A DNA stretch of 23,212 nt from Halococcaceae archaeon. Lineage in GTDB: Archaea > Halobacteriota > Halobacteria > Halobacteriales > Halalkalicoccaceae. Below are positions 7,731 to 15,157 of the stretch, one piece after another (within the stretch, counting starts at the first letter, position 1; the number at the start of each line of letters is the position of its first letter). The notes under the pieces were generated by a model. That model was not told the origin of the DNA. It did not search any database and worked only from the letters and a program-made list of their open reading frames with translations. The stretch lies in contig SKWB01000010.1 in NCBI GenBank assembly GCA_007129135.1, positions 1-23,212 on the forward strand. The letters run 5' to 3'. Position numbers and translations under genes: made by a program.

Positions 7731-7800
7731 TCTATCGGGCCGGTCGCCGGCCGCAAAAGTGATAGCGGGACAACAGCAACGCGCTGCGGCGAACCTTCTT

Positions 7801-7866
7801 GCCCGTGTCGGCCGAACGACCTGTCGGGGAGGACACGGTGCTACCGATCGGAGGTCGGGCACGGGC
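7801..7866. other. possible structured hairpin downstream of RNase P RNA
   Basis: GCCCGTG (7801-7807) can pair with CACGGGC (7860-7866), and inside it CGACCT (7817-7822) with AGGTCG (7852-7857). The apical part contains a further CGGT-GCT-ACCG hairpin (about 7836-7846). No start codon or recognised RNA family is present. It lies between the RNase P RNA 3' end and the regulator promoter, so it could be a processing or termination structure, an uncharacterised small RNA, or chance pairing in GC-rich DNA. Confidence 0.3.
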
Positions 7867-7915
7867 CTCCGGTCCCCATGACATCCCGAGAGAAGAGACA
7901 CGCAGAGAGGCATCT

Positions 7916-8321
7916 CGAAGGAGTGACGGCTGCGGGGAGTAAGCCCCCTTCTGTTCGTCGAACCCGGCATTCGGCTGAGCGCCCGCGTCCGCGTCCGGGC
8001 TACCTGTGGACGCGGGCTTGCACCGGCGAGGGTTGGCCGTTCCATCCGTTCGCTCCCGTCGATCGCGCTTCCCTCGGCGGGTTAACTCCCTCCCCTCTCG
8101 GGTCGGTTCGCACGCCTCATCGGTCGGGGAGCGGGGTCTCGTCTCTGTTCCAGAGCCGGCGGTCTCCCGCCCCGGGCTTGCGCCCGGTCGCCTGCCCGGA
8201 CGGTGGGGGGACTTTCCTCATGTGAACGGTCCGCCGACACGAGGGTGCCAGCGGACGGCACACACGGGGACCGGGCTCCCGCTGCCGCTTTCCGTAGAGC
8301 CCGCTCGCACCTAACTCTTCG
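7916..8321 (-). ncRNA. RNase P RNA (archaeal type A)
   Basis: This is the catalytic RNA of ribonuclease P, which trims tRNA 5' leaders. On the minus strand it contains CR-I GAGGAAAGTCC (8209-8219) and CR-V ACAGAAGGGGGCTTAC (7939-7954). Their AAGTCCCCC and GGGGGCTT parts pair as helix P4. The P15-loop sequence GGTGCAAGCCCGCG, expected to bind the tRNA CCA end, is at 8011-8024. P3-like pairing GTCCGC/GCGGAC precedes CR-I. The termini can pair: minus-strand CGGCAGCGGGAG (8276-8287) with the segment at 7927-7939, and CGAAGAGT (8314-8321) with 7916-7924; I used the outer pairing for the ends, which may be off by 10-25 nt. The roughly 400-nt length is plausible for haloarchaea. Open frames through this region on both strands are not genes. 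Confidence 0.92.
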
Positions 8322-8380
8322 CGTCTGACGATCGGACGCAAAGGGAAGCGTTGAAGTTCGATCCGTACCTCCCACGGTGC

Positions 8381-8986
8381 ATGTCCGAGGCACAGGGTGT
8401 CACTCTCTCGTTCGAGGACGGCGCACGAGCCGTCGAACTGGCGCGGGAGGCCATCGAAGGCTACGTTCTCCACGGCCAGCGCGAACAGCCCGGGAGCATG
8501 CGCGAGGCGTTCTACCAGCGAACCGGCGCGCTCGTCCGGATCGAGTCGACCCGCGGGCCGGGGGCGCTCCGTGGCTGTTCCGGCCAGTACCACAGCTCCG
8601 ACCAACTGGGCCACGTCATCGTCGACGCCGCGATCACCGCCGCCAGCGACGACTCCTGTGGCTCCGAGGTCCGGAGCGCCGAACTCGGCAACGTCGTCGT
8701 CTCGACCTGCATCGTCCGGAACGTCGTCCTCACCGACGATCCGCTCTCGGACCTCGAGCTCGGCCGCCATGGCGTCGCCGTCGACTCCGGGGGCCAGGGC
8801 GGCTGGCTCTACCCCACGATCCCCGTCGAGAACGGCTGGTCGAAAGAGGAGTACCTCACCCGGACCTGCCGGAAGGCGCGGCTCCCGCCGCTCGCCTGGC
8901 AGGACGAAGACACCGTCGTCACGCTCTTCGAGGGCGAGGTCTTCCGCGAGCGCTCGCCACGCGGCCCCGTCGAACACCTCGGCTAG
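8381..8986 (+). CDS. AMMECR1-family protein
   Basis: The protein is 201 residues, matching the archaeal AMMECR1 (TIGR00296-type) single-domain family. The signature region LRGCxG appears as LRGCSG at residues 63-68, with Ser where Ile is typical. ELGNVVVSTCIV and the later WLYPTIPVENGWSKEEYL and TRTCRKARLPPLAW blocks also fit the family. The biochemical role of AMMECR1 proteins is not established; archaeal members are widespread and often sit near MEMO-like proteins, which are not seen here. The start at 8381 is preferred over an in-frame ATG at 8351 because MSEAQG matches the usual beginning of the domain. Its stop codon overlaps that of the convergent nicotinate phosphoribosyltransferase (CTAG). 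Confidence 0.9.
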   Translation: MSEAQGVTLSFEDGARAVELAREAIEGYVLHGQREQPGSMREAFYQRTGALVRIESTRGPGALRGCSGQYHSSDQLGHVIVDAAITAASDDSCGSEVRSAELGNVVVSTCIVRNVVLTDDPLSDLELGRHGVAVDSGGQGGWLYPTIPVENGWSKEEYLTRTCRKARLPPLAWQDEDTVVTLFEGEVFRERSPRGPVEHLG

Positions 8987-10125
8987 TAGACCCGATCGCG
9001 GTCCTCGCGGAGCCGGTCCCGCGCCCTCTCCCATCCGAGTTCTCGAACCAGTTCGCCGTCACGCAGCAGCGGCTCGAACAGCGCCTCGCCTCCTTCCGGC
9101 CCCTCGTCCCCCCTGGGCCCGACGTGGTGGCCGCCATCCGAGGTACGATAGACCTCCTTCACCCCCGAGAGCTTCCCGCGCTTCGAGATCGGCTCGCTCC
9201 CTATCTCGACGATGTCGAGCGCGAAGTCGACCGGCGGGGCGCTCGTGATCGCCGAGCCGATGCCGAAGCCGTCGACGACGTCCCCGATCTCCCGCATCGT
9301 CTCCGGGGTGATGCCGCCGCTCGCGAACAGCTCGACGTCCTCGAAGCCGCGCGAGTCGAGCTCCCAGCGGACCTCCCGGAGGATGTGTCTGAAGTCCCCC
9401 CGTCGCGAGCCGGTGGTGTCGATCCGCACCCCCGAGAGCCGGTCGCCGAGCGCCGCCGCCGCGCGCAGGGTCTCGTCGACCTCGTCGGTGAACGTATCAC
9501 AGAGCGCGATCCTCGCCACCTCCTCCCCGACCGCCTCGTCGAAGGCGAGCCAGGCGGCCTCCTGCTCGCCCCGGCCGAAACAGAGCACCAGCGCGTGTGG
9601 CATCGTTCCCGACGCCTCGTGGCCGAGCAGTTCGCCCGCCGCGACGTGCGAGATACCGTCGAGACCGGCGATCAGCGCCGAGCGCTCGACGACCGCCGCG
9701 ACCGCGGGGTGGACGTGTCGCGCGCCGAAGCTCAGGACGGTGGCATCGGGGGCCGCTCGACGGACGGCGAGCGCGCCCGTGGCGAACCCGCTCGCCTGCG
9801 AGAGGAAGCCGAGCAGCGAGGTCTCGTACCTGGCGAACTCGAGGTAGCGGCCCTCGATGCGGAGCACCGGTCCGCCGTCGAAGAGCGTTCCTTCGGGGAC
9901 CGCGTCCACGTCGAGGTCACGGCCGGCGAGCAGGCTCGCCACGTCCGACAACCCACAGAGTACCTCGAACTCGCCCGTCGGAAACTGGTCGGCGGTCACC
10001 TCCGCGACGACATCGGGGTTCCTCCCCGCGTGTTCGAGTGTGGTCTCGGTCCGGAGGAAGTACGCGTCCGTCGCCCGTCCGTCGAGGATCGCCTCGTCGG
10101 GGACGGTGTCGAACGGCTGGTCCAT
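8983..10125 (-). CDS. pncB: nicotinate phosphoribosyltransferase
   Basis: The enzyme joins nicotinate and PRPP to give nicotinate mononucleotide in NAD salvage (cytosolic). The protein is 380 residues, the short archaeal form. Recognisable blocks are SFGARHVHP (132-140), CFGRGEQEA (182-190), DTFTDE (210-215), the phosphate-binding RIDTTGSRRGD (234-244), FASGGI (267-272), GFGIGSAIT (287-294) and KRGKLSG (315-321). These match the PRPP- and nicotinate-binding sites of the type II phosphoribosyltransferase fold. The gene is divergent from the CobT homologue across 79 bp; its product is a substrate of CobT-type enzymes, which suggests a functional pairing. The 3' end overlaps the convergent AMMECR1 gene by four bases. 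Confidence 0.93.
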   Translation of the reverse strand: MDQPFDTVPDEAILDGRATDAYFLRTETTLEHAGRNPDVVAEVTADQFPTGEFEVLCGLSDVASLLAGRDLDVDAVPEGTLFDGGPVLRIEGRYLEFARYETSLLGFLSQASGFATGALAVRRAAPDATVLSFGARHVHPAVAAVVERSALIAGLDGISHVAAGELLGHEASGTMPHALVLCFGRGEQEAAWLAFDEAVGEEVARIALCDTFTDEVDETLRAAAALGDRLSGVRIDTTGSRRGDFRHILREVRWELDSRGFEDVELFASGGITPETMREIGDVVDGFGIGSAITSAPPVDFALDIVEIGSEPISKRGKLSGVKEVYRTSDGGHHVGPRGDEGPEGGEALFEPLLRDGELVRELGWERARDRLREDRDRVY

Positions 10126-10204
10126 ACCCAGGGTTCGGCCCGGAAGCGCTTGTAGACTCCCGTTCGACCGGTGCGGTTATTCCCCCCTCGACCGATCTCC
10201 AGCC

Positions 10205-11185
10205 ATGCGATTCGTGCTGGTCGCGGGGACGACCGAGACGGCCGGGATCGAGGGGATCAGCGCCGCGGGGGCCACCCGAGCGGCGATGGTCCACACCCCG
10301 AGCGCCGACGCCGAGATCCTCGTCTACGGCGCGCCGGTCTCCTCGTCGCCCGTGCCGGTGAGCCCGACCGGCTGTCCCACCCCGGCGGTGATCACCCGCG
10401 CGGTCCGCGAGGCGATCGGCTTCCCCGTCGCCGTCCTCGATGCCGGTATCGCACGACCGACCGCGGCCCCGACCGTCGCGCTCGCGGGTCCGCCGGGCGG
10501 CGATATCCGTGACCCGGTCCCCGTACCGAACGCCGCCGAGGTGTTCGAGACCGCCCGGGCGCTCGGCGAGGGCCTCCCGGACGATCGGATCGTGATCGGC
10601 GAGACGATCCCGGGGGGAACCACGACCGCGCTCGGGACCCTCGCGGCGCTCGGCGAACGCGAGGTGGTCTCGTCGTCGCTGCCCGAGAACCCGGTGGCGC
10701 TGAAACGCGAGGTCGTCGCGGAGGGGCTGGCCGCGAGCGGCCTCGAACGCGGCGAGCGTGCGGACGACCCGATCGGGGCCGTCGAACGGATGGGCGATCC
10801 CGTCCTGGCGGGGGTGGCGGGCCTCGCCGTCGGTGCGCTCGAATCCGGGACCGTGGTCACGCTCGGCGGTGGCACGCAGATGCTCGCAGCCGCGGCGCTG
10901 GTCCGCCGGTTCGAGCCCGAGACGCCCCCCTCGCTCGCGACCACCTCGTTCGTCGCGGCGGACGTGGACCTCGAACCCCCTGTGGAGAGCCTGGGTCTCC
11001 CGCTGTCGGTCACCGATCCCGAGTTCGCCGCCACGAGTCACGAGTCGATGGCGCGGTACGTCGCGGGCGAGGCGAAAGAGGGTGTCGGGATGGGCGGGGC
11101 GCTCGCCGAGTACGCGGACTCCGGTGACCCCTTTCCGGAGCTGCACGACTGGATCGTCACGGTCTACGACCGGCTCTTCCGGTGA
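10205..11185 (+). CDS. cobT: archaeal CobT homologue (nicotinate-nucleotide-dimethylbenzimidazole phosphoribosyltransferase-like, UPF0284 type)
   Basis: The protein is 326 residues. CobT transfers the ribose-phosphate of nicotinate mononucleotide to a lower-ligand base during cobamide nucleotide-loop assembly. Archaeal members form a distinct branch (TIGR00303/UPF0284) with less certain base specificity. Features are the start MRFVLVAGTTETAGIEGISAAG, GETIPGGTTTALG near 132-144, SLPENPVALKREV near 157-169, GVAGLAVGAL near 203-212, and GGGTQMLAAAAL near 219-230. The ATG at 10205 begins the conserved N-terminus. The frame continues far upstream, but that part is antisense to the nicotinate phosphoribosyltransferase. 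Two further genes follow with small gaps (29 bp, then 13-22 bp), suggesting one transcript. Haloarchaea commonly make or salvage cobamides. Confidence 0.88.
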   Translation: MRFVLVAGTTETAGIEGISAAGATRAAMVHTPSADAEILVYGAPVSSSPVPVSPTGCPTPAVITRAVREAIGFPVAVLDAGIARPTAAPTVALAGPPGGDIRDPVPVPNAAEVFETARALGEGLPDDRIVIGETIPGGTTTALGTLAALGEREVVSSSLPENPVALKREVVAEGLAASGLERGERADDPIGAVERMGDPVLAGVAGLAVGALESGTVVTLGGGTQMLAAAALVRRFEPETPPSLATTSFVAADVDLEPPVESLGLPLSVTDPEFAATSHESMARYVAGEAKEGVGMGGALAEYADSGDPFPELHDWIVTVYDRLFR

Positions 11186-11214
11186 GTTAGGTGGCTCCGG
11201 GGCGAAGGCCCGGT

Positions 11215-12267
11215 ATGTCGATCCTCCTCTACGGAGCCACCGGGTACACGGGAGAGCTGATCGCCCGCGAGATGGTCCACCGAGGTCTCACGCCGACGCT
11301 CGCCGGTCGCGACCGGGACCGGGTACGCCGGGTCGCCGCCGATCTCGACCGCCCCTCCGAGGTCGTTTCGCTCGACGATACCGACCTGCTTCGGGGGGTC
11401 GTCGGCGACCACGAGGCCGTCGTCCACTGTGCGGGTCCGTTCGTCGACACGACCGGGCCGATGGTCGATGCGTGTCTCGACACCGGCACCCACTACCTCG
11501 ACCTGACGGGCGAAGTCGCGGTCTTCGAGCGCCTCGCCGCACGCGACGACGACGCTCGCGACGCGAGCGTCACGCTGCTCCCGGGCGTCGGCTTCGACGT
11601 CGTCGCCACCGACTGCCTCGCGCGCTCGCTCGCGGATCGGTGCGTGGAGCCACGCGAACTCCGCCTCGCGGTCGACACCTCCGCACGGCTCTCTCGCGGG
11701 ACGCTCCGGACCGCAGTCGAGGGCCTCGGGACGGGCACGCTCGTCAGACGGGACGGACGACTGGTCCACGTCCCGGTCGGCCGGGGGACGCGACGGGTAT
11801 CCTTCGACGGCGATGAGAAACCCGTGACGACCGTTTCGCTCGGCGACCTCTCGACGGCCTACCGGAGTACCGGGATCGGAACGATCGAGACGGCCGTGGC
11901 GGTTCCTGGGTGGGCACGGCCCGGGCTCTCGCTCGCGGGCTACGCCGAGCCGGCGTTCGCCTCGGAGCCGGTCCGGAGCGGTGTTCGTCGCCTGATCGGC
12001 GTGCTCCCGCGCGGACCGAGCGAGGCCGAACGCGAGCGCGGGTCGGCCCGTATCCACGGCGAGGTCGTCGGGGAGACGACCGTTTCGGGGCTGCTCTCGA
12101 CGCCGGAGCCGTACACCACCACCGTTCGGACGACTATCGCCGCGATAGAGGAGGGCCTCGACGGCGTCGAACCGGGGTTTCAGACGCCGTCGACGGCGTT
12201 CGGCGCCGAGTTCGTGGACGGTATCGAGGGGATCGAGTGGGTCCACGGGCCGGAGCAGACAATATGA
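11215..12267 (+). CDS. saccharopine dehydrogenase-like NAD(P)-binding oxidoreductase
   Basis: The protein is 350 residues. It starts with a Rossmann signature LLYGATGYTGELIAREM (GATGYTG at residues 7-13), then AGRD near 34-37 and HCAGPF near 71-76. THYLDLTGE and LLPGVGFDVVATDCLA follow. This is the pattern of the saccharopine dehydrogenase NADP-binding / trans-acting enoyl reductase group, which includes lipid-linked reductases and poorly characterised eukaryotic SCCPDH. The substrate is unknown; true lysine-pathway saccharopine dehydrogenase is unlikely in this context. ATG 11215 is chosen because it begins the first beta strand. It is 29 bp downstream of cobT and 13-22 bp upstream of the DUF502 gene, probably in one transcript. 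Its stop codon is part of a 16-bp perfect palindrome. Confidence 0.83.
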   Translation: MSILLYGATGYTGELIAREMVHRGLTPTLAGRDRDRVRRVAADLDRPSEVVSLDDTDLLRGVVGDHEAVVHCAGPFVDTTGPMVDACLDTGTHYLDLTGEVAVFERLAARDDDARDASVTLLPGVGFDVVATDCLARSLADRCVEPRELRLAVDTSARLSRGTLRTAVEGLGTGTLVRRDGRLVHVPVGRGTRRVSFDGDEKPVTTVSLGDLSTAYRSTGIGTIETAVAVPGWARPGLSLAGYAEPAFASEPVRSGVRRLIGVLPRGPSEAERERGSARIHGEVVGETTVSGLLSTPEPYTTTVRTTIAAIEEGLDGVEPGFQTPSTAFGAEFVDGIEGIEWVHGPEQTI

Positions 12268-12278
12268 CGCGCGTCATA
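12263..12278. repeat. 16-bp perfect palindrome between oxidoreductase and DUF502 genes
   Basis: TATGACGCGCGTCATA is its own reverse complement. It contains the TGA stop of the upstream gene and ends 2 bp before the first possible GTG start of the DUF502 gene. It could be an operator for a dimeric regulator controlling internal transcription, or a short mRNA hairpin at the gene junction. Confidence 0.45.
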
Positions 12279-12280
12279 CG

Positions 12281-12925
12281 GTGGTGCAGATGGAGTCGTG
12301 GACGCGGGACGTCGCGAGCGGGCTCGTCGTACTCGTTCCGCTACTGGTGACGCTGTACGCGGTGTTCTGGCTCTTCTCGATCATCGCCAACCTCCCGCTC
12401 GTCGGCGTGATCGAGCCACCGGTCCTCCGCGTGACGGTCACGATCACCCTCTTCCTCCTCGCGATCGTTCTCGTGGGTGCGGGGACACGAACCGCCGGCG
12501 GCGCGCTCGCGAGCGCCGAACTCGACGCGGTGATGAACCGCATCCCGGTCGTCCGTGTGATCTACAACGCCTCGAAGCTCGCGGTCGAGACCGCGGTCAC
12601 GGAGAACGCCGAGCCGAAGGAGCCGGTCCGCGTCGAGACGTGGGACGGCCTGCGGATGACGGCGTTCTCGACGGGGAAGCGGACCGAGGACGGCCGGCTG
12701 ATCTGTTTCCTCCCCACCGCGCCGAACATCACGAGCGGCTACGTGATCGAGGTCGATCCGGCGGACGCGCAGCCGACCGGAGAGAGCGTCGAGACCGCCC
12801 TCACCCGGGTGATCAGCGCCGGCTTCGGCGAGCAGAACGACCGATCGATCGAGATCCCCGTCACCGACGACGCCGAGCGACGTCGGAGCGGCGAACCGCA
12901 TTCGGTGCGGACGGTCGAGGACTGA
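12281..12925 (+). CDS. DUF502 family membrane protein
   Basis: The protein is 214 residues from the GTG at 12281. GTG 12284 and ATG 12290 are alternatives, and the ATG (giving 211 residues) is the most conventional. Two membrane segments lie near residues 13-37 and 48-70, followed by a soluble domain. DUF502 hallmarks are IPVVRVIYNASK (about 86-97) and FLPTAPNITSGYVIEV (about 142-157). The family is conserved in bacteria, archaea and plants (a LIKE-COV relative) and its biochemical role is unclear. It is the last gene of the apparent cobT run and is followed by a strong inverted repeat. Confidence 0.88.
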   Translation: MVQMESWTRDVASGLVVLVPLLVTLYAVFWLFSIIANLPLVGVIEPPVLRVTVTITLFLLAIVLVGAGTRTAGGALASAELDAVMNRIPVVRVIYNASKLAVETAVTENAEPKEPVRVETWDGLRMTAFSTGKRTEDGRLICFLPTAPNITSGYVIEVDPADAQPTGESVETALTRVISAGFGEQNDRSIEIPVTDDAERRRSGEPHSVRTVED

Positions 12926-12944
12926 GACTGACTGCCGTAGCTGT

Positions 12945-12983
12945 GTACCGCTCGGAGCACCCACCTCTCGGTCCGAGCGGTAC
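12945..12983. terminator. 12-bp inverted repeat in convergent intergenic region (possible bidirectional terminator)
   Basis: GTACCGCTCGGA (12945-12956) and TCCGAGCGGTAC (12972-12983) are perfect complements around a 15-nt loop. It is the only notable element in the 80 bp between the DUF502 stop and the FAH-family stop on the opposite strand. There is no T-tract, so it is not a classic terminator, but position and symmetry suit a 3'-end hairpin for both mRNAs. Confidence 0.5.
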
Positions 12984-13005
12984 GGACCGACAGCAGCCCG
13001 TACGA

Positions 13006-13821
13006 TCACCTCGTCACGCTCGCCTCGACCGTCCCGATCCCCTCGACCTCGGCGCGAACGTGGTCTCCCGGGCGGATCACGCCCGCACCGGGCGTACCCG
13101 TGCTGATCAGGTCGCCCGGTTCGAGCGTCATCACCCGCGAGTGGAAGGCGACGAGTTCGTGCGGCGAGAAGAGCATCCGATCGACGGTGTTCTCCGCGAT
13201 CACCTCCTCACCGACCTCGGTCTTCACCGTGATCGAGTCGAGGTCGACGCTACCCACCGCGATCCGATCACCCGCCACCAGAAAGGTGTCGTAGCTCTTC
13301 GCCCGGGTGAGAAAGCGGGGATTGCGCTCGAGGACGTCCTCGGCGGTCATGTCGATCAGCGGGAGGTACCCCGCGACGACCCCCCCGACTTCCGACTCGG
13401 GGACGTTCCGACACCGACGGCCGATCACGACGCCGAGTTCGGCCTCGGCCGTCACCCGCTGGGACTCGGACTCGGGCGGGAGTCTGATCGGCCCGCCGGG
13501 TCCGACGAGCGCCGTCGCGGGCTTCATGAAGCTCGCCGGCTCCTCCGGGCGCACCTCGTCGAGGTCCGCCGCGTGGTCCGCGTAGTTGAGGCCGATCCCC
13601 CAGAGCTTCCCGAACCGCGAGAGCGGCGTGCCGAAGGCGATGCCCTCCTCCTCGATCCGGGAGGCGCTCGCCTCGTCCACCTCCGGTAGCTCCCCCGCCG
13701 CCGCCCGCGCGAGCGCCCCGCGGACGCTCTCGAGACCCGGATCCGCCGCCGAGAGCGGGACGAACCCATCGCTATCGCCGAGCAGCGGTCGTCCCTCCGC
13801 GCTCCGTGCGAGATACCTCAT
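13006..13821 (-). CDS. fumarylacetoacetate hydrolase (FAH) family protein
   Basis: The protein is 271 residues, the usual size for the FAHD1/HpcE-type domain with a short N-terminal extension. Visible are GIGLNYADHAADL with Tyr80 and His83, FMKPATALVGPG (98-109), the divalent-metal ligands Glu126 and Glu128 in AEAELGVVIG, Asp157 in PLIDMTAEDV, and GDLISTGTPGAGVI near the C-terminus. The family cleaves or decarboxylates beta-diketo acids, hydrates acylpyruvates, or cleaves 2,4-diketo sugar acids; which applies is not decidable here. It is the last gene of a three-gene operon: its ATG at 13821 overlaps the cupin stop by four bases. In context it likely acts on an intermediate produced by the SDR. 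Confidence 0.9.
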   Translation of the reverse strand: MRYLARSAEGRPLLGDSDGFVPLSAADPGLESVRGALARAAAGELPEVDEASASRIEEEGIAFGTPLSRFGKLWGIGLNYADHAADLDEVRPEEPASFMKPATALVGPGGPIRLPPESESQRVTAEAELGVVIGRRCRNVPESEVGGVVAGYLPLIDMTAEDVLERNPRFLTRAKSYDTFLVAGDRIAVGSVDLDSITVKTEVGEEVIAENTVDRMLFSPHELVAFHSRVMTLEPGDLISTGTPGAGVIRPGDHVRAEVEGIGTVEASVTR

Positions 13822-14162
13822 TCCCGGTCGGTCCAGAAGTCGAACGATCGCCCCGGCGCGAAGACGTCGAGGCCGACCGCCCGCTCGTCGCCCGTGTTCT
13901 CCACGCGGTGGGCCTCCCAGGACTCCAGCCAGACCGAGTCGTACTCCTGTAGGGTGACCTCCTCCTCCTCGGTGACGACGGTGAGTTCGCCTTCCAGGCA
14001 GACGCAGACCTGCTCGTTCTCGTGGTCGTGCATCGGGGAGCTGTGTCCCGGCGGCTTCTCGAACCACTCGAAGGCGAAGGCGTCGCTGCCGGCCATCGAG
14101 ACCCGCCGCCAGCCCTCGTCCGGTTCGTACGTCTCCGCCTCGTCGAAGCTCACTTCCCTCAT
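13818..14162 (-). CDS. small cupin-domain protein
   Basis: The protein is 114 residues with a single conserved beta-barrel. Metal-site residues are His45 and His47 in SPMHDHENEQ with Glu50 nearby, and His85 in WEAHRVENTG, matching cupin motifs 1 and 2. Such proteins act as isomerases, dioxygenases or ligand sensors; the exact activity is unknown. The gene overlaps both neighbours by four bases (ATGA), the SDR upstream and the FAH gene downstream, strongly suggesting coupled translation and a shared pathway. Confidence 0.87.
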   Translation of the reverse strand: MREVSFDEAETYEPDEGWRRVSMAGSDAFAFEWFEKPPGHSSPMHDHENEQVCVCLEGELTVVTEEEEVTLQEYDSVWLESWEAHRVENTGDERAVGLDVFAPGRSFDFWTDRE

Positions 14163-14950
14163 AGGTTCGACGCCCCGCTGCCGCCGTCGATCGGGACCGC
14201 CACGCCGTTTACGAACCCCGACAGCGGCGAGGAGAGGAACGCGACCGTGTCCCCGAGTTCCATCGGGTCGCCGATCCGCTCGACCGGAATCCCCTCGCCC
14301 CAGCCGGCGAGGCCCTCCTCGTAGGTGTCGTAGTCGCCGCGCTCGACCGCCTGTTCGACGAGCTCCCTGATCCTCGCCGTCTCGTGCGGTCCCGGAAGGA
14401 CGGCGTTCGCACGCACCTCCGGCGCGAGTTCGGTCGAGAGCGTCTTCTCCAGCCCTATCACGCTCATCCGCACCGCGTTCGAGAGCACGAGGTTGTCGAT
14501 CGCCTCCTTCACGCTCCGGGAGGTGATCGTGACGATCGTTCCCCCATCACCGGCCCTGAGGTGTTCTTCCGCCTCGTGGACCAGCCTGACCACGCTCATC
14601 ACGAGCAGGTCGTAGGCGTGGTACCACTCCTCCTCGTCGATGTCGAGGAACTGCCCGCTCGGGGGGCCGCCGGCGCTCGTCACCAGGTGGTCGAGGCCGC
14701 CGAACTCGGAGACCGTGGTCTCCACCATCGCCGCGAGGTCGTCCGGTTCGGTCAGGTCACCCGGCTGGGCGACGACCTCGCCGGTCGCGACCGACTCGAT
14801 CTCCGCGACCGCCTCGGCGAGACGCTCCTCGTCCCGCCCGTTGACGACGACGTTCGCACCCTCCCGTGCGAGCGCGGTCGCCGACGCCTTCCCCAGCCCG
14901 CTCGACGACGCGGTCACGAGCGCTGCGTTCCCCGCGATCTGTAGGTCCAT
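14159..14950 (-). CDS. SDR-family oxidoreductase, atypical (BKR-like, no Tyr-x3-Lys)
   Basis: The protein is 263 residues with a classical-length short-chain dehydrogenase fold. The cofactor motif is TASSSGLG (13-20) rather than TGxxxGIG, NNAG is replaced by TSAGG (91-95), and the catalytic Tyr-x3-Lys position reads Asn158-x2-Arg161 within LSNAVR. Ser144 is kept in TITSRS. This matches a known BKR-like SDR subgroup (cd05344 type) that lacks the standard tetrad, so the enzyme either uses another mechanism or has a different role. ATG 14950 is preferred over 14980 because MDLQIAG begins the fold; a weak TTTTG element lies 28-33 nt upstream. First gene of the SDR-cupin-FAH operon. Confidence 0.88.
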   Translation of the reverse strand: MDLQIAGNAALVTASSSGLGKASATALAREGANVVVNGRDEERLAEAVAEIESVATGEVVAQPGDLTEPDDLAAMVETTVSEFGGLDHLVTSAGGPPSGQFLDIDEEEWYHAYDLLVMSVVRLVHEAEEHLRAGDGGTIVTITSRSVKEAIDNLVLSNAVRMSVIGLEKTLSTELAPEVRANAVLPGPHETARIRELVEQAVERGDYDTYEEGLAGWGEGIPVERIGDPMELGDTVAFLSSPLSGFVNGVAVPIDGGSGASNL

Positions 14951-15128
14951 ATCGTCCGTACGCGCGCCCGGGACCGGCAAAAGGGTTCCCGTGGCGGAAA
15001 CACGTGCAGCCGCCTCCCGTGTGTGAAAACGTACGAAGCGTAAGCCAAACCCCTCACCATATGAGAAACGGACGAAATATCCGGACTCCTGGCCCCTATC
15101 AGGCTCTCGTTCCGGGAAAGACGAAACG

Positions 15129-15136
15129 TATTTACA
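15129..15136 (+). promoter_or_regulatory. TATA box of the small zinc-finger gene
   Basis: TATTTACA lies 22-29 nt before the ATG at 15158, giving a leaderless mRNA. The surrounding 15030-15140 is AT-richer than coding DNA. Confidence 0.5.
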
Positions 15137-15157
15137 GTTAGAGGGTGCAGAACGGGT

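Noticed and set aside
7713..8393. Several frames of 100-170 codons on both strands over the RNase P RNA
   Set aside because: The nucleotide sequence carries conserved RNase P RNA motifs and pairing; protein products lack any recognisable features.
8377..10155. Plus-strand frame of almost 600 codons over AMMECR1 and nicotinate phosphoribosyltransferase
   Set aside because: Out of frame with AMMECR1 and antisense to a conserved enzyme; Arg-rich shadow.
15061..15141. 26-codon open frame starting ATG in the AT-richer gap before the zinc-finger gene
   Set aside because: Too short, no TATA box at the proper distance, and it overlaps the promoter of the next gene.
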